64,000 nucleotides of DNA from Shewanella avicenniae (GCF_017354945.1 NZ_CP071503.1:744001-808000), one strand, 5' to 3'. Positions 28,505 through 37,791 are shown, counted from the first letter of the stretch. A program made the numbers and translations. The notes: generated by a model from the letters alone, not told the origin.

Positions 28505-30409
28505 ATGGTGCAAATCTACACCCCTGCCAATGACATCATTCTGGATAACAAACTGGAACTTTTGTCTCCCGCAAAAAATGCTGATTACGGTATCGAAGCT
28601 ATTCGCCACGGCGCAGATGCGGTGTATATCGGTGGCCCAGCCTTTGGTGCGCGCGCTACCGCAGGGAACAGCGTGAGTGATATTGCCCGCTTGAGCGAGT
28701 TTGCCCACGGTTATGGTGCGCAGGTGTTTGTGGCGCTCAATACCATTATGTCGGATGCCGAACTGCAACAAGCCGATACGCTGATCCATGAGCTTTATGA
28801 TGCGGGCGTTGATGCGTTGATCGTGCAAGACATGGGCGTATTGCAGTTAGATCTGCCGCCAATTGCGCTGCACGCCAGTACCCAAACCGATAACCGCACC
28901 CCTGAAAAAGTCGCGTTTATGGAACAAGTGGGCTTCTCGCAAGTGGTGTTGGCGCGCGAGCTGAGCCTGCAACAGATTGCAGATATTGCCGCCACCGTGA
29001 AAACCCGCTTGGAGTTCTTCATCCATGGTGCGCTGTGTGTGAGTTATTCAGGCTTGTGTAATTTGAGCCATGCGTTTTCTAAGCGCTCGGCTAACCGCGG
29101 CGAATGTTCGCAGATGTGCCGCCTGCCATGTAACTTGAAAACCCGTGATGGTGAGCAACTGGCAGAAAACCAACACCTGTTATCACTGAAAGACAACAAC
29201 CAGACTGATAACTTGGATGCGCTGATCAACGCCGGTATTCGCTCATTTAAGATTGAAGGCCGTTTGAAAGATCTGAGTTACGTGAAGAACGTGACCGCGC
29301 ACTATCGTCAGCAGCTGGATAAGATCCTCGATCGCAATCCAGCGTTGCAAGCAGCATCTCATGGCCGCTGCGAATACACCTTTGTGCCGAATCCAGACAA
29401 AAGCTTTAACCGCGGCAAAACTGATTACTTTGTGAATCAACGCCACGGTGGCTTAAACGATTTCCGCACGCCGAAATATCTGGGGCAATCAGCCGGTAAA
29501 GTGACTGCCATAGGCAAAGACTGGCTGGAGATCGACCACAGCGGTAGTGAAGTTGAACAGCTGCACAACGGTGATGGCCTGTGTTATTTCACCATCGATT
29601 TCCAAAAAGCAATTCACTCGGATGCCAAGCTGAGTGGCTTACGGGTAAACCGCGCCGAAGGCAATCGCGCCTACTTGGCCAACCATGTGCCAAACGATTT
29701 GCGCGTGGGCATGGAGCTATTCCGTAACCTTGACCATGACTTTGAAGCGATTCTTAGCAAAGAGTCATCTAAGCGTTTGATTGAAGTCGATATCACCTTG
29801 TTTGATACCGACAGCGGCTTAGGTGTACGGGTTAAAGATGATCATGGTCATCAGATTGAAGTCAGCGCCGAACTCGAAAAACAAGCCGCCAATGATGCAG
29901 AAAAAACCATTGCCCAACAGCAAAAAGGCTTGGCGAAACTCGGAGGGACTCGTTATCACGCTCGCAAGGTTGAGATTGCCACTTCGCAGCCGTGGTTTGT
30001 GCCAGCTGGGCAGTTAAACGCGCTGCGCCGTGAGGCGATTGACGCGTTTGAGCAATACCGCGTTGATAACTATCAGCGCCCACCGCAATGGCCACGTAGT
30101 GATGTTGCCACCTTCCCGCAGAAGCATTTGAGCTTCTTGGGTAACGTGCTCAATGACAAAGCGGAAAGCTTTTACAAGCAGCATGGCGTGATTGAAATCG
30201 ACGCAGCTTATGAGAAAAACCAAGTGCTGAATGATGCGCCATTGATGATCACTAAGCACTGTTTGCGCTACAGCTTTAACCTGTGTCCGAAAGAAACTCC
30301 AGGGATCAAAGCCGAGCCGATGGTGCTCGAAGTCGGCAGCGATACGCTCAAGTTGGTATTTGATTGCCAGAAATGCGAAATGATGGTGGTCGGCAGTAAC
30401 CGTTTGTAA
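28505..30409 (+). CDS. rlhA: U32 family protein, 23S rRNA 5-hydroxycytidine synthase RlhA
   Basis: 634 residues, close to E. coli RlhA (YdcP). LELLSPAKNADYGIEAIRHG and DAVYIGGPAFGARA open the U32 TIM barrel. HGALCVSYSGLC with RSANRGECSQMCRLPC gives the conserved cysteines for the Fe-S cluster. The C-terminal part (HCLRYSFNLCPKE, DCQKCEMMVVG) is the extra domain seen in RlhA but not in TrhP. It hydroxylates a 23S rRNA cytidine using prephenate-dependent chemistry in E. coli. Monocistronic with good promoter and terminator. Confidence 0.88.
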   Translation: MVQIYTPANDIILDNKLELLSPAKNADYGIEAIRHGADAVYIGGPAFGARATAGNSVSDIARLSEFAHGYGAQVFVALNTIMSDAELQQADTLIHELYDAGVDALIVQDMGVLQLDLPPIALHASTQTDNRTPEKVAFMEQVGFSQVVLARELSLQQIADIAATVKTRLEFFIHGALCVSYSGLCNLSHAFSKRSANRGECSQMCRLPCNLKTRDGEQLAENQHLLSLKDNNQTDNLDALINAGIRSFKIEGRLKDLSYVKNVTAHYRQQLDKILDRNPALQAASHGRCEYTFVPNPDKSFNRGKTDYFVNQRHGGLNDFRTPKYLGQSAGKVTAIGKDWLEIDHSGSEVEQLHNGDGLCYFTIDFQKAIHSDAKLSGLRVNRAEGNRAYLANHVPNDLRVGMELFRNLDHDFEAILSKESSKRLIEVDITLFDTDSGLGVRVKDDHGHQIEVSAELEKQAANDAEKTIAQQQKGLAKLGGTRYHARKVEIATSQPWFVPAGQLNALRREAIDAFEQYRVDNYQRPPQWPRSDVATFPQKHLSFLGNVLNDKAESFYKQHGVIEIDAAYEKNQVLNDAPLMITKHCLRYSFNLCPKETPGIKAEPMVLEVGSDTLKLVFDCQKCEMMVVGSNRL

Positions 30410-30440
30410 TCATGCTGCTTGATTAACCTGTATCAACACT

Positions 30441-30467
30441 CAAAGCCGACATCAGCGTCGGCTTTTT
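30441..30467 (+). terminator. Intrinsic terminator of rlhA
   Basis: AAAGCCGAC-atcagc-GTCGGCTTT followed by Ts. Confidence 0.85.
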
Positions 30468-30570
30468 GCTGCCCCTGTATGCTGAGGTTCAGCTTGGCTC
30501 GGGTATAGTCGTTAACTTAGCTTGCTGCTGACAGCGATAATAGACTGTATTTAAAAAGGAATAATGCGTA

Positions 30571-31167
30571 ATGTTGCAATGGATGGTGAAGTATCGTGTC
30601 TGGATTTTTCTGTGGTGTTTGGTGCTATTGCCGTTATTGGAGTCGCTCTATCCGGGCACACTTTGGGGGCTGAATTGGCAGTCACCGATGTTGACCGCCT
30701 ATGTGAGGGCATATCTATTGCTGCTAAAACTGGGCATGTTGTTTATTGTCGGGACTGTGCTGTTAGCCCTATATCCATACCTTAAGCCCAAGCTGAAGCG
30801 GCCAATTATCCCCGTCTCAGTTTTAACTGGGTTATGCCTCATGCAGCTGCCCTTTGTGTTGTTAGGGGTGATGTTGAATCTGCCAAGCGCCGGTTACCTT
30901 GAGCACTTTCATAACGAGTTTTCACTCGATGGACAACCGTTTTACGTCTATACCGCAGATCCCGGTGCTTTTGGGACGGCTTATCACTACGTGTATCGAG
31001 TCTGTCCGCGTCCTCTTGGTCGCTATGAGCTGAAAGAGCTTGGCCGTTTAGATTGGATGGGGGATATTCAGTTTCATCTTGAGGGGAGTGAGTTCGTCGC
31101 GACAGGTGAAAGCTCTCCAGATAAACCGCGGGAGCAACGTTTGTCACTTGCGAATAGCGATTGCTAA
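30571..31167 (+). CDS. Uncharacterised membrane protein, 198 residues
   Basis: Three hydrophobic stretches in the first ~110 residues (VWIFLWCLVLLPLL, AYLLLLKLGMLFIVGTVLLAL, VSVLTGLCLMQLPFVLLGVML). A C-terminal ~90-residue polar domain with paired cysteines far apart (VCPRPL and the terminal SDC) follows, possibly periplasmic. AAAAAGGA at 30552-30560 serves the start; an overlapping ATG at 30564 is in another frame and gives only a short shadow. No family recognised. Upstream of a HupE-like gene but 135 bp apart. Confidence 0.6.
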   Translation: MLQWMVKYRVWIFLWCLVLLPLLESLYPGTLWGLNWQSPMLTAYVRAYLLLLKLGMLFIVGTVLLALYPYLKPKLKRPIIPVSVLTGLCLMQLPFVLLGVMLNLPSAGYLEHFHNEFSLDGQPFYVYTADPGAFGTAYHYVYRVCPRPLGRYELKELGRLDWMGDIQFHLEGSEFVATGESSPDKPREQRLSLANSDC

Positions 31168-31302
31168 TCGGTTGACTCAATCAAGACTAAAGTCGTTATC
31201 GGAATTGAACAGCTTTTGTGGTTTTTTTGAACTAAGTCAAATCCTCAGCGGATAAACTCTTCTAAGGTGTAGTTGTGTATCACAGGCCAACTAGAGGTAT
31301 GT

Positions 31303-31908
31303 ATGCGCAACTTCTCCGCGTTTAATGAACATCCGTTCCGTCTACCGATTACATTGCTTATTGCCTTGTTATTTTGGTTTTCTTTTGCGCCAGTTTTGTC
31401 ACCGGAATTGCCCCAATTTCCACATTGGCAATTCATCGCAACTGTGTTGTTTATGATTGGCGTTGGCATTTGGGCGATGCAGATTGGTGGTCGAGCATTG
31501 TGGGCATTACCCCTGAGTTTCTCAGTGTTGTTATTGGCTGGCTTTGCCACCGAGCACACTTCAATCGCAATGATATTTGCAGAAGAGGGAATGTTACTGG
31601 CAGTGTTTTTGATCGGTATGTTGGTCGCGGGAAATGTGCGTTGGTCGGTACACGGGGCGATAGCGTTAACAGGCGTGTTAGCCTTTGCTTTTGGCTATCG
31701 TTTTGCTCACCTAGAGCCTATGGCGTCAGCGGATATTAGCCAACAATTGTTGCTCCTTGGCGCGCCGCTGGTGACTGCCGGCATCTTATGCTGTGTGTTT
31801 GGAGAAAGCGCTTGCTATGCACTGTTCAAAACCCACCATCGCAATATTGCATTTGGTTACGGAGGAGTGATGCTCGCTGCGGGTTTTCTGTTGGTGCTAC
31901 TGCGCTAA
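31303..31908 (+). CDS. HupE/UreJ-like membrane protein lacking the metal motifs
   Basis: Start at ATG 31303 with AGAGG upstream; 201 residues, about six membrane helices. GVGIWAMQIGGRALWALPLSF strongly recalls the HupE/UreJ family (putative Ni/Co transporters), and AEEGMLLAVFLIGMLVAG fits the next helix. However, the family's HPxxGxDH motif before this helix is replaced by QFPHWQFIATVLF, and the later HGxxHG-like segment reads FGYRFAH. Metal transport is therefore doubtful. No hydrogenase or urease genes are near. Followed by a terminator. Confidence 0.6.
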   Translation: MRNFSAFNEHPFRLPITLLIALLFWFSFAPVLSPELPQFPHWQFIATVLFMIGVGIWAMQIGGRALWALPLSFSVLLLAGFATEHTSIAMIFAEEGMLLAVFLIGMLVAGNVRWSVHGAIALTGVLAFAFGYRFAHLEPMASADISQQLLLLGAPLVTAGILCCVFGESACYALFKTHHRNIAFGYGGVMLAAGFLLVLLR

Positions 31909-31924
31909 CGTATGTGTAAATAGC

Positions 31925-31955
31925 AAAAGACCGCCACGTTTGGCGGTCTTTTTTT
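31925..31955. terminator. Bidirectional terminator
   Basis: AAAAGACCGCCA-cgtt-TGGCGGTCTTTT between convergent genes. Confidence 0.88.
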
Positions 31956-31963
31956 ATCCGCGA

Positions 31964-32785
31964 TTAGGCCGATTTTTTCAAGGTACGGGCAGGGCTAGTG
32001 CGTACGTGAGTAAAGTACAGCGGTAAGCCAACCAACACAAATCCACCCACCAGATTACCGAGCGCCGTTGGAATTTCGTTCCAGACGATATACTCCATAA
32101 AGGTGAAGTTACCGCCCATGATCATTGAGAATGGGAACAAAAACATATTCACAATCGAGTGCTCAAAGCCCATAAAGAAGAACAACATAATTGGCATCCA
32201 CATCGCCATCATTTTACCGGTTGCAGAGCTAGAGATCATCGCGCCCACAACCCCCATGGACACCATCCAGTTACACAACATGCCGCGGATAAAAATAGTC
32301 AACCAGCCATCGAACCCTTGTGCCTTGTAGCCTAAGGTGCGTGACTCGCCAATCTTGGCGACTTTCTCGGCGATGATCCCTCCGTCGACGTTATAGCCGT
32401 AGGTGAGAATAAACGACATCATAAAGGCGACGGTCAGTGCACCGCCAAAGTTACCCAAAAATACCAAGCCCCAGTTCCGCAGTACTTGGCTCATGGTCAC
32501 CCCAGGTCGCTTATCGATTAATGCCAATGGCACTAAGGTAAACACGCCTGTGAGCAAATCGAACTTCATCAAGTACAGCATGATAAAGCCCACTGGGAAC
32601 AATATTGCGCCGATCAGTGGTTGCCCGGTTTTAACCGCGACTGTGATGGCGAATACGGCGGCTAACGCCAAAATCGCCCCTGCCATAAATGCACGAATCA
32701 AGGTGTCTCGGGTAGACATATAAACCTTGGATTCACCTTGATCGACCATTTTGGTGACGAATTCATTTGGTTCTACATAAGACAT
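31964..32785 (-). CDS. Formate/nitrite transporter (FNT) family channel
   Basis: 273 residues, six membrane helices. AFMAGAILALAAVFAITVA, LGNFGGALTVAFM and GNLVGGFVLVG are FNT helix-break patterns as in FocA/NirC. These pentameric channels pass formate, nitrite or other small monovalent anions. GAGGAA precedes the ATG. No pfl or nir gene adjoins, so formate versus nitrite cannot be decided; nearby nap makes nitrite relevant. A two-hairpin leader with a terminator-like end lies upstream. Confidence 0.88.
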   Translation of the reverse strand: MSYVEPNEFVTKMVDQGESKVYMSTRDTLIRAFMAGAILALAAVFAITVAVKTGQPLIGAILFPVGFIMLYLMKFDLLTGVFTLVPLALIDKRPGVTMSQVLRNWGLVFLGNFGGALTVAFMMSFILTYGYNVDGGIIAEKVAKIGESRTLGYKAQGFDGWLTIFIRGMLCNWMVSMGVVGAMISSSATGKMMAMWMPIMLFFFMGFEHSIVNMFLFPFSMIMGGNFTFMEYIVWNEIPTALGNLVGGFVLVGLPLYFTHVRTSPARTLKKSA

Positions 32786-32873
32786 CTTGGGTTCCTCACA
32801 CAGTTGTCATTGAGATTCAGCGTTTGAGATACATGTTCGGGACTGCAGGGCTATCACGGCAAAATTCAGGCAT

Positions 32874-32971
32874 AAAAAAACGCCCTAAGTATTGCGTGAT
32901 TAACACGTAATACTTAGGGCGCCATTACCCGGTGATACATTCAAATTCAGTGCACTCATACTGAATTTGAA
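32874..32971 (-). promoter_or_regulatory. Two-hairpin leader with terminator-like end upstream of the FNT gene
   Basis: Read on the minus strand: a perfect 12-bp stem (arms 32971-32960 and 32951-32940, loop 8), then an 18-bp stem with one G-U pair (arms 32921-32904 and 32898-32881, loop 5), then seven Ts (32880-32874). It sits 89 bp before the FNT start. It could be an attenuator or the end of a short separate transcript. The remaining interval to csdE (33023-33222) shows no gene. Confidence 0.6.
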
Positions 32972-32986
32972 GGCTGCACATTCCGA

Positions 32987-33022
32987 TTAAGCCACAGACT
33001 TCAGTGCCTGTTTTATTTTCAT
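32987..33022 (-). other. Possible 11-codon leader peptide (MKIKQALKSVA)
   Basis: A short open frame ending 15 bases before the first hairpin of the FNT leader. Its ribosome site is poor. It could be a leader peptide for attenuation or the stump of a lost gene. There is no run of a single regulatory codon, so classic amino-acid attenuation is not supported. Confidence 0.3.
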
Positions 33023-33222
33023 TTTATCAATTGCAGGTAGTGTGCCAAAATTAATAATCATTTAAAATCAGTATGTTGTTTATTGTGGTGGTATGTGGGA
33101 TGAATCTTTATGTGCACTAATATGGTGAGGTTTTGCCCTGTTGAAGTGCAACTGCCTGCGTTACGTCAGGGCAAGGAGACAAGTTTAGCCTGTTACTTGT
33201 GAGCGAGATTATTTGGGTGAGA

Positions 33223-33675
33223 TTATTGCGCCATTAGCTTAACTTGCTGCACTAACGCATAGAGCCCATTACTGCGCGACGGACTCAACTGGCCAGCCAA
33301 TCCCAATTGAGCAAAATACGCCTCTGCGTTAAAGGCATTGATATCCGCTGTCGTTGCACCATTGGTGGCGGCTAAAATCAGCACAATCAGGCCCTTGACG
33401 ATACGCGCTTCGCTGTCCGCCAGATAGAAGTGCTGGCCATTGATTTCAGTGTGATACAACCAGGCGGCACTTTCGCAGCCATCCACTTGGGCTTTCGCAG
33501 TTTTGAACGCGTCATCCATAGCTGGCAGCAGTTTGCCCAGTTGCATCAGCAAGCGGTATTTATCTTGCCAGTTACTGGCCTGAGCCAGTTTATCACGAGC
33601 GCTAAGCAGCTTATCTTGCTGTTGATAAAAGGCGCTAAATTGCGTGGCAGGCAGTGATGGTAAAGCGTCGGTCAC
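33223..33675 (-). CDS. csdE: SufE-family sulfur acceptor (CsdE-like)
   Basis: 150 residues starting at GTG, two bases after the csdA stop. WQDKYRLLMQLGKLLP and VDGCESAAWL are SufE/CsdE hallmarks; the Cys in GCES accepts persulfide from the desulfurase. It stimulates cysteine desulfurase and passes sulfur on to Fe-S or other sulfur pathways. Pairing and order match E. coli csdA-csdE; no sufBCD is present here. Confidence 0.88.
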   Translation of the reverse strand: MTDALPSLPATQFSAFYQQQDKLLSARDKLAQASNWQDKYRLLMQLGKLLPAMDDAFKTAKAQVDGCESAAWLYHTEINGQHFYLADSEARIVKGLIVLILAATNGATTADINAFNAEAYFAQLGLAGQLSPSRSNGLYALVQQVKLMAQ

Positions 33676-33677
33676 AA

Positions 33678-34898
33678 TTAAAAATCCTCATTCAGCAGTT
33701 CAAGGGTTTGCTTCAGCGCTGCTAAAAACTGCTGAATATCTTGCTCATTGGTGTAGATGCCAATCGAGGCGCGGCAGCAACCGCTGAGCTGTAACAGTTC
33801 CATCAGCGGCATGGCGCAGTGATGGCCGCAGCGAATCGCTACGCCTTGCTGATCTAGCAGCGCGCCGATGTCTTGATGATGTTCGCCGCGCACGTTAAAC
33901 GCCACCGCACCGCAGTTATCACTGTGGGCGCCGTATAACTCGATTTCTGGCAACTGAGCCAATCCTTGCTGCAGTAGTTGCAGCATGCGTTGCTCATGGG
34001 CGTTGCTGTCGCTGTTGGCGTGTTGCTGGAGAAATTCGATCGCTTCGCCAAGGCCAATAATCTCGGCAATCGGCGGTGTGCCCGCTTCTAACCGATGCGG
34101 CAGCGCGCCAAAGGTGGTGCCACTGAAACTCACGGTTTTGATCATCTCGCCGCCAGTCAGCAGCGGGGTTAACTTTTCGAGCTCGGCAAGCTTGCCCCAT
34201 AAGACGCCAACGCCAGTTGGGCCATACATTTTGTGGCCAGAAAAGGCATAAAAATCGCAGCCGATGGCTTGCACATCCACGCTTAAGTGCGCAATCGCTT
34301 GCGCGCCATCGACGACTGTCATCGCGCCTGCTTGTTTCGCTAGCTGACACAACTGAGCGATATCATTCACGGTACCGAGCACATTGGACACATGACTCAG
34401 CGTCACCAGTTTTGGATTGCGCGCGAGCTGGGTTTTGAAGGCTTTGATGTCCAAGCGCTGCTGGCCATCCAGGGCAATCGGTTCGACGATTGCCCCTGTG
34501 CGCAATGCCAGTTGCTGCCACGGCACTAAATTGGCGTGATGGGCGGCACTATCAATCAACATCAAATCACCGGCGCTCAGTTGCGGCGCCAAACCATAGG
34601 CCAGCATGTTGAGTGATTCGGTGGTGCCGTGGGTAAAGATAAGCTCTTGGCGGATATGGGCATTGATAAAGCTTGCGAGCTGGTCGCGCACCGCTTCTAC
34701 TGCGCGGGTGGCGCTGGCAGATAATTGATAAGAACCACGGTGCACATTGGCATTTTGCTGGCGATAGTAGTGATCCATCGCGGCGATTACGCTTTCAGGT
34801 TTCTGCGCGGTCGCGGCGGTGTCGAGATAACACAGCGGATAGTCACCTTGAGATAAGGTCAGCAGTGGAAACTGCGCGCGAATAGCAGCGTGGTTCAT
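33678..34898 (-). CDS. csdA: Cysteine desulfurase, CsdA/SufS type (group II)
   Basis: 406 residues. PLP lysine in YAFSGHKMYGPTGVG, substrate histidine in AAHHANLVPW, and the catalytic cysteine in IRCGHHCAMPLM near the C-terminus. It removes sulfur from cysteine to give alanine and a protein persulfide passed to the adjacent SufE-family partner. CsdA is preferred over SufS because csdE follows directly and no suf genes are nearby, but the two are close paralogues. Confidence 0.88.
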   Translation of the reverse strand: MNHAAIRAQFPLLTLSQGDYPLCYLDTAATAQKPESVIAAMDHYYRQQNANVHRGSYQLSASATRAVEAVRDQLASFINAHIRQELIFTHGTTESLNMLAYGLAPQLSAGDLMLIDSAAHHANLVPWQQLALRTGAIVEPIALDGQQRLDIKAFKTQLARNPKLVTLSHVSNVLGTVNDIAQLCQLAKQAGAMTVVDGAQAIAHLSVDVQAIGCDFYAFSGHKMYGPTGVGVLWGKLAELEKLTPLLTGGEMIKTVSFSGTTFGALPHRLEAGTPPIAEIIGLGEAIEFLQQHANSDSNAHEQRMLQLLQQGLAQLPEIELYGAHSDNCGAVAFNVRGEHHQDIGALLDQQGVAIRCGHHCAMPLMELLQLSGCCRASIGIYTNEQDIQQFLAALKQTLELLNEDF

Positions 34899-34926
34899 GG
34901 ATCAATGCTCAGCGTTGCAACAAAAG

Positions 34927-34963
34927 AATAGGCGGCAGATCTTCAAAGATTCTGCCGCCTATT
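34927..34963 (-). terminator. Strong hairpin between tas and csdA
   Basis: 13-bp perfect stem (AATAGGCGGCAGA with its complement) followed on the minus strand by TTCTTTT; terminator of tas. Confidence 0.8.
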
Positions 34964-35001
34964 GCAAGGGCTTTAGCCTGTTTGCAGTCAACGAGCTTTC
35001 A

Positions 35002-36039
35002 CTAAGGGCAAGGCAAGCGGAACTCGTCGGAGATATCTCGCAGTGACTGCAGTATCTCTTCATCAAGAGTTAAATCCAGGCTGCCGATGTTCTCTTCTAA
35101 CTGCTGCACGCTGGTGGCGCCGATAATATTACTGCCCACAAATGGACGGCTGTTGACCCATGCGAGCGCCAGTTGTGCCGGACTCAGATTGAGTTTTTTT
35201 GCTAGTGCAACATAGGCTTCCGTGGCCTTTAATGCTTGTTGACTGCCGTTATAACGAGAGAAACGTTTGAACAAGGTTAGCCGCGCATTTTCAGGGCTTT
35301 GGCCATTGAGGTATTTACCCGTGAGCGTGCCGAACGCCAGTGGTGAGTAGGCCAACAGCGGCAGCTGTTCGCGGTGGCTGATTTCACTCATGCCTACTTC
35401 AAAACTGCGGTTTAGCAAGCTATACGGGTTTTGTACGGTGACGATGCGTGGCAGGCTATGTTTCTCGGCATACTGCAGATACTTCATGATGCCCCAAGGG
35501 GTTTCGTTTGAAACGCCGATATAACGCACCTTGCCCATGCGGATCACTTCTGCCAAGGCTTCGAGGGTTTCGATGATCGAGGCTTTGGTTTCACGTGGGT
35601 TTTCAGGGTAGTACAACTCGCCAAAAAAGTTGGTGTGACGTTGCGGCCAGTGGATTTGGTACAGGTCGATGGTATCAATCCCCAAGCGCTCTAACGAGGC
35701 ATCCACCGCAGCATGAATATTGTTCCAATCCAATGCCATACTGGGACGAATGTAATCGCATCGGCCGGGGCCGGCGATTTTGGTGGCGATGACTAGCTTG
35801 TCGCGATTTTTACGACTGCGTAAATATTCGCCCAAAATGGTTTCGGTAGCGCCTTGGGTTTCTGGCTTAGGGGGAACCGGATACATTTCGGCGGTATCAA
35901 TAAAGTTGATGCCAGCGCCAATCGCGCAGTCCAGTTGCGCAAAGGCCTCTGCCTGACTGTTTTGCTCGCCCCACGTCATGGTGCCGAGGCACAGCTTACT
36001 GACATCAAGGCTCGTCTGGGGAATTCGGCGATATTCCAT
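35002..36039 (-). CDS. tas: Aldo/keto reductase Tas
   Basis: 345 residues starting at ATG 36039 (MEYRRIPQTSLDVS), with GGGAG upstream. The catalytic Asp/Tyr/Lys/His set is present (FIDTAEMYPVPP; IATKIAGPG; YQIHWPQR). LLAYSPLAFGTLTGKYL and QNPYSLLNRSFEVG are highly characteristic of Tas. It is an NADP(H)-dependent oxidoreductase of broad carbonyl substrates; the physiological role is unclear. Single gene. Confidence 0.9.
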   Translation of the reverse strand: MEYRRIPQTSLDVSKLCLGTMTWGEQNSQAEAFAQLDCAIGAGINFIDTAEMYPVPPKPETQGATETILGEYLRSRKNRDKLVIATKIAGPGRCDYIRPSMALDWNNIHAAVDASLERLGIDTIDLYQIHWPQRHTNFFGELYYPENPRETKASIIETLEALAEVIRMGKVRYIGVSNETPWGIMKYLQYAEKHSLPRIVTVQNPYSLLNRSFEVGMSEISHREQLPLLAYSPLAFGTLTGKYLNGQSPENARLTLFKRFSRYNGSQQALKATEAYVALAKKLNLSPAQLALAWVNSRPFVGSNIIGATSVQQLEENIGSLDLTLDEEILQSLRDISDEFRLPCP

Positions 36040-36135
36040 CAATCACTCCCTTTGCTTGAATAAGAGATTCAAGCTAACAAGTTTTTTCAAGGCTGCACAG
36101 GGAGATGTTGTTCAGCTGATGTATTTTTCGCCAGT

Positions 36136-36693
36136 TTACAGCGCTTTTAGCATGGGGATTTCGCACACTGTGTGTCCGGTATTCCCCAAATGCTGTGGCA
36201 AGCGACGAAAACCGAGGTGATAGTATAGTCGAAGCGCCTCTGGCAGGATTTCGGTCGTCTCAAGGTAGATCTGCTGATAACCAAAGTCACGGGCAAAGTT
36301 CATACACAATTGCGCAATTGCGCTCGCTAAACCTCTGCCACGAATGCTTGGAAGAAAGTACATTTTCTGCAGTTCACAGATATCGTTGTTGCCAGCAAGG
36401 GCGCCGATACCACAACCGCCCACGATCTCGCCATCAGCCTCAATTACCAAATAGAGATGACCTTCAGGGGCATAAACTGTGGCGATATGATCTAAGGTTG
36501 CGTCACCCACACTGTAGCCTTTCTCGGGTGTCAGCTCATACTCGGCCGAGACTGTGCGAATTAACTGCGCGACGGCGGCGTTGTCTTCGGCTTTGATAGG
36601 GCGAATATTGATGTTGGGCGTCACTCGCCAGCGCCATGATTGTTTGGCGGGAATTAATCCTTGCGGTGGCTTAGCGTGAGAGCGGTCAGTCAT
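36136..36693 (-). CDS. GNAT family N-acetyltransferase
   Basis: The frame opens at 36759; I take ATG 36693, but a GTG at 36624 directly before NINIRPIKAEDN would give the most typical GNAT start, so the N-terminus is uncertain. The acetyl-CoA loop is LPSIRGRGLASAIAQL, preceded by LQKMYF. LYYHLGFRRLP is the C-terminal GNAT motif. Substrate unknown. Isolated from the GNAT gene at 37324 by yjjX. Confidence 0.82.
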   Translation of the reverse strand: MTDRSHAKPPQGLIPAKQSWRWRVTPNINIRPIKAEDNAAVAQLIRTVSAEYELTPEKGYSVGDATLDHIATVYAPEGHLYLVIEADGEIVGGCGIGALAGNNDICELQKMYFLPSIRGRGLASAIAQLCMNFARDFGYQQIYLETTEILPEALRLYYHLGFRRLPQHLGNTGHTVCEIPMLKAL

Positions 36694-36788
36694 GGCGAGT
36701 GGTGAATGAAAGTTGTTCAATGAATAGCACAACATAGCCTGAGAATTTGCACAGTGCAATCTCCGTGGAACAGTGTAATCTCTGTGGA

Positions 36789-37319
36789 TCAGTACAAGTC
36801 ACGGAATCGTAACGGGGCGCTGGCGAGGATCAGTGCTGCGGTATAAATGCTTTCTCGACTGGCATGACCTTGGGTTAATAAGCCAATCGCACCGCCCGCC
36901 TGCTTCACATTCACTGTGTTGAATAGCGCATCCATAATCTCACCGAGTTCTTGCGCGGGTAATTTATCAAACACTTGCTGCGGTAACGGTAACAATGCGC
37001 TACGCCCAACACACAATTGCGTGTTGGTGGCGATGGTGACATAGGCAAAGGTGGCCGGGCCATGGTCGAAATTATCCACGCCGCCTTCCATGCTGAGGTA
37101 ATAGTCAGCTTGATGATGTGCGCGACACCATTCAACACGATTGATGGCACCTTGCTTGGTTTCGCTGTCTGTCATCGGTTGGTCAGCGACACCAGAGGGT
37201 GCCTTGACCGCTTCCACCACAATGTTGGCGTTTGGATGCAGCGTGCCGACCACGGCTTTAGCCGCATTTACTTTGACCGGATTGGTTGAGCCGACGACGA
37301 TGCGAATAGTGTTGCTCAT
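36789..37319 (-). CDS. yjjX: Inosine/xanthosine triphosphatase YjjX
   Basis: 176 residues. VVGSTNPVKVNAAKAVV at the N-terminus, with SGVADQPMTDSET and YYLSMEGGVD, is the YjjX/NTPase pattern. It hydrolyses non-canonical ITP/XTP to keep them out of nucleic acids. The gene is only 4 bases after the preceding GNAT gene, so they probably form one transcript. Confidence 0.9.
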   Translation of the reverse strand: MSNTIRIVVGSTNPVKVNAAKAVVGTLHPNANIVVEAVKAPSGVADQPMTDSETKQGAINRVEWCRAHHQADYYLSMEGGVDNFDHGPATFAYVTIATNTQLCVGRSALLPLPQQVFDKLPAQELGEIMDALFNTVNVKQAGGAIGLLTQGHASRESIYTAALILASAPLRFRDLY

Positions 37320-37323
37320 GGGT

Positions 37324-37791
37324 TTACTTCACCTTTTCTTCAAACATTAACTTTTCTTCAAACATCAAATAGTGGCTTTGCTCCATGCCGAGCGCTTTGT
37401 AGGTGTGCTGTGCGGCGTGGTTATCGTGCTCGACATACAAGCGGAAACTGGCGGCAGAGTTATCCGCTGCTGCTAAGTCTTTCACCTTTTGGTACAGGGC
37501 GCGATATAGCCCTTGGCGACGGAACGCGGGTTTTACGTATACGCTTTGAATCCAGTAGTAGTCTTTGGCGCGCCAGTCACTCCATTCAAAAGTGACCATC
37601 AGTGAGGCGGCAATTTCACCCGCTTTTTCTACCACCAAATAGAAGCCGCGACTGGGTTGTTTCAGCAGTGTTTGTACGCCTTGCGTCAAGATATCTGCAT
37701 TAAGTTCCAGCCCTTCGGTTTCAAAGGCCATGGCTTGGTTAAAGGCGACGATGTCGGCGAGGTCTTGCTGAGTTCCTTTGCGTATCAACAT
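37324..37791 (-). CDS. GNAT family N-acetyltransferase, co-transcribed with yjjX
   Basis: 155 residues. YVKPAFRRQGLYRALYQKV is the acetyl-CoA loop; YVEHDNHAAQHTYKALGM is the following GNAT segment. A short tandem duplication (LMFEEKLMFEEK) closes the C-terminus. First gene of a two-gene unit with yjjX. Substrate unknown. Confidence 0.85.
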   Translation of the reverse strand: MLIRKGTQQDLADIVAFNQAMAFETEGLELNADILTQGVQTLLKQPSRGFYLVVEKAGEIAASLMVTFEWSDWRAKDYYWIQSVYVKPAFRRQGLYRALYQKVKDLAAADNSAASFRLYVEHDNHAAQHTYKALGMEQSHYLMFEEKLMFEEKVK

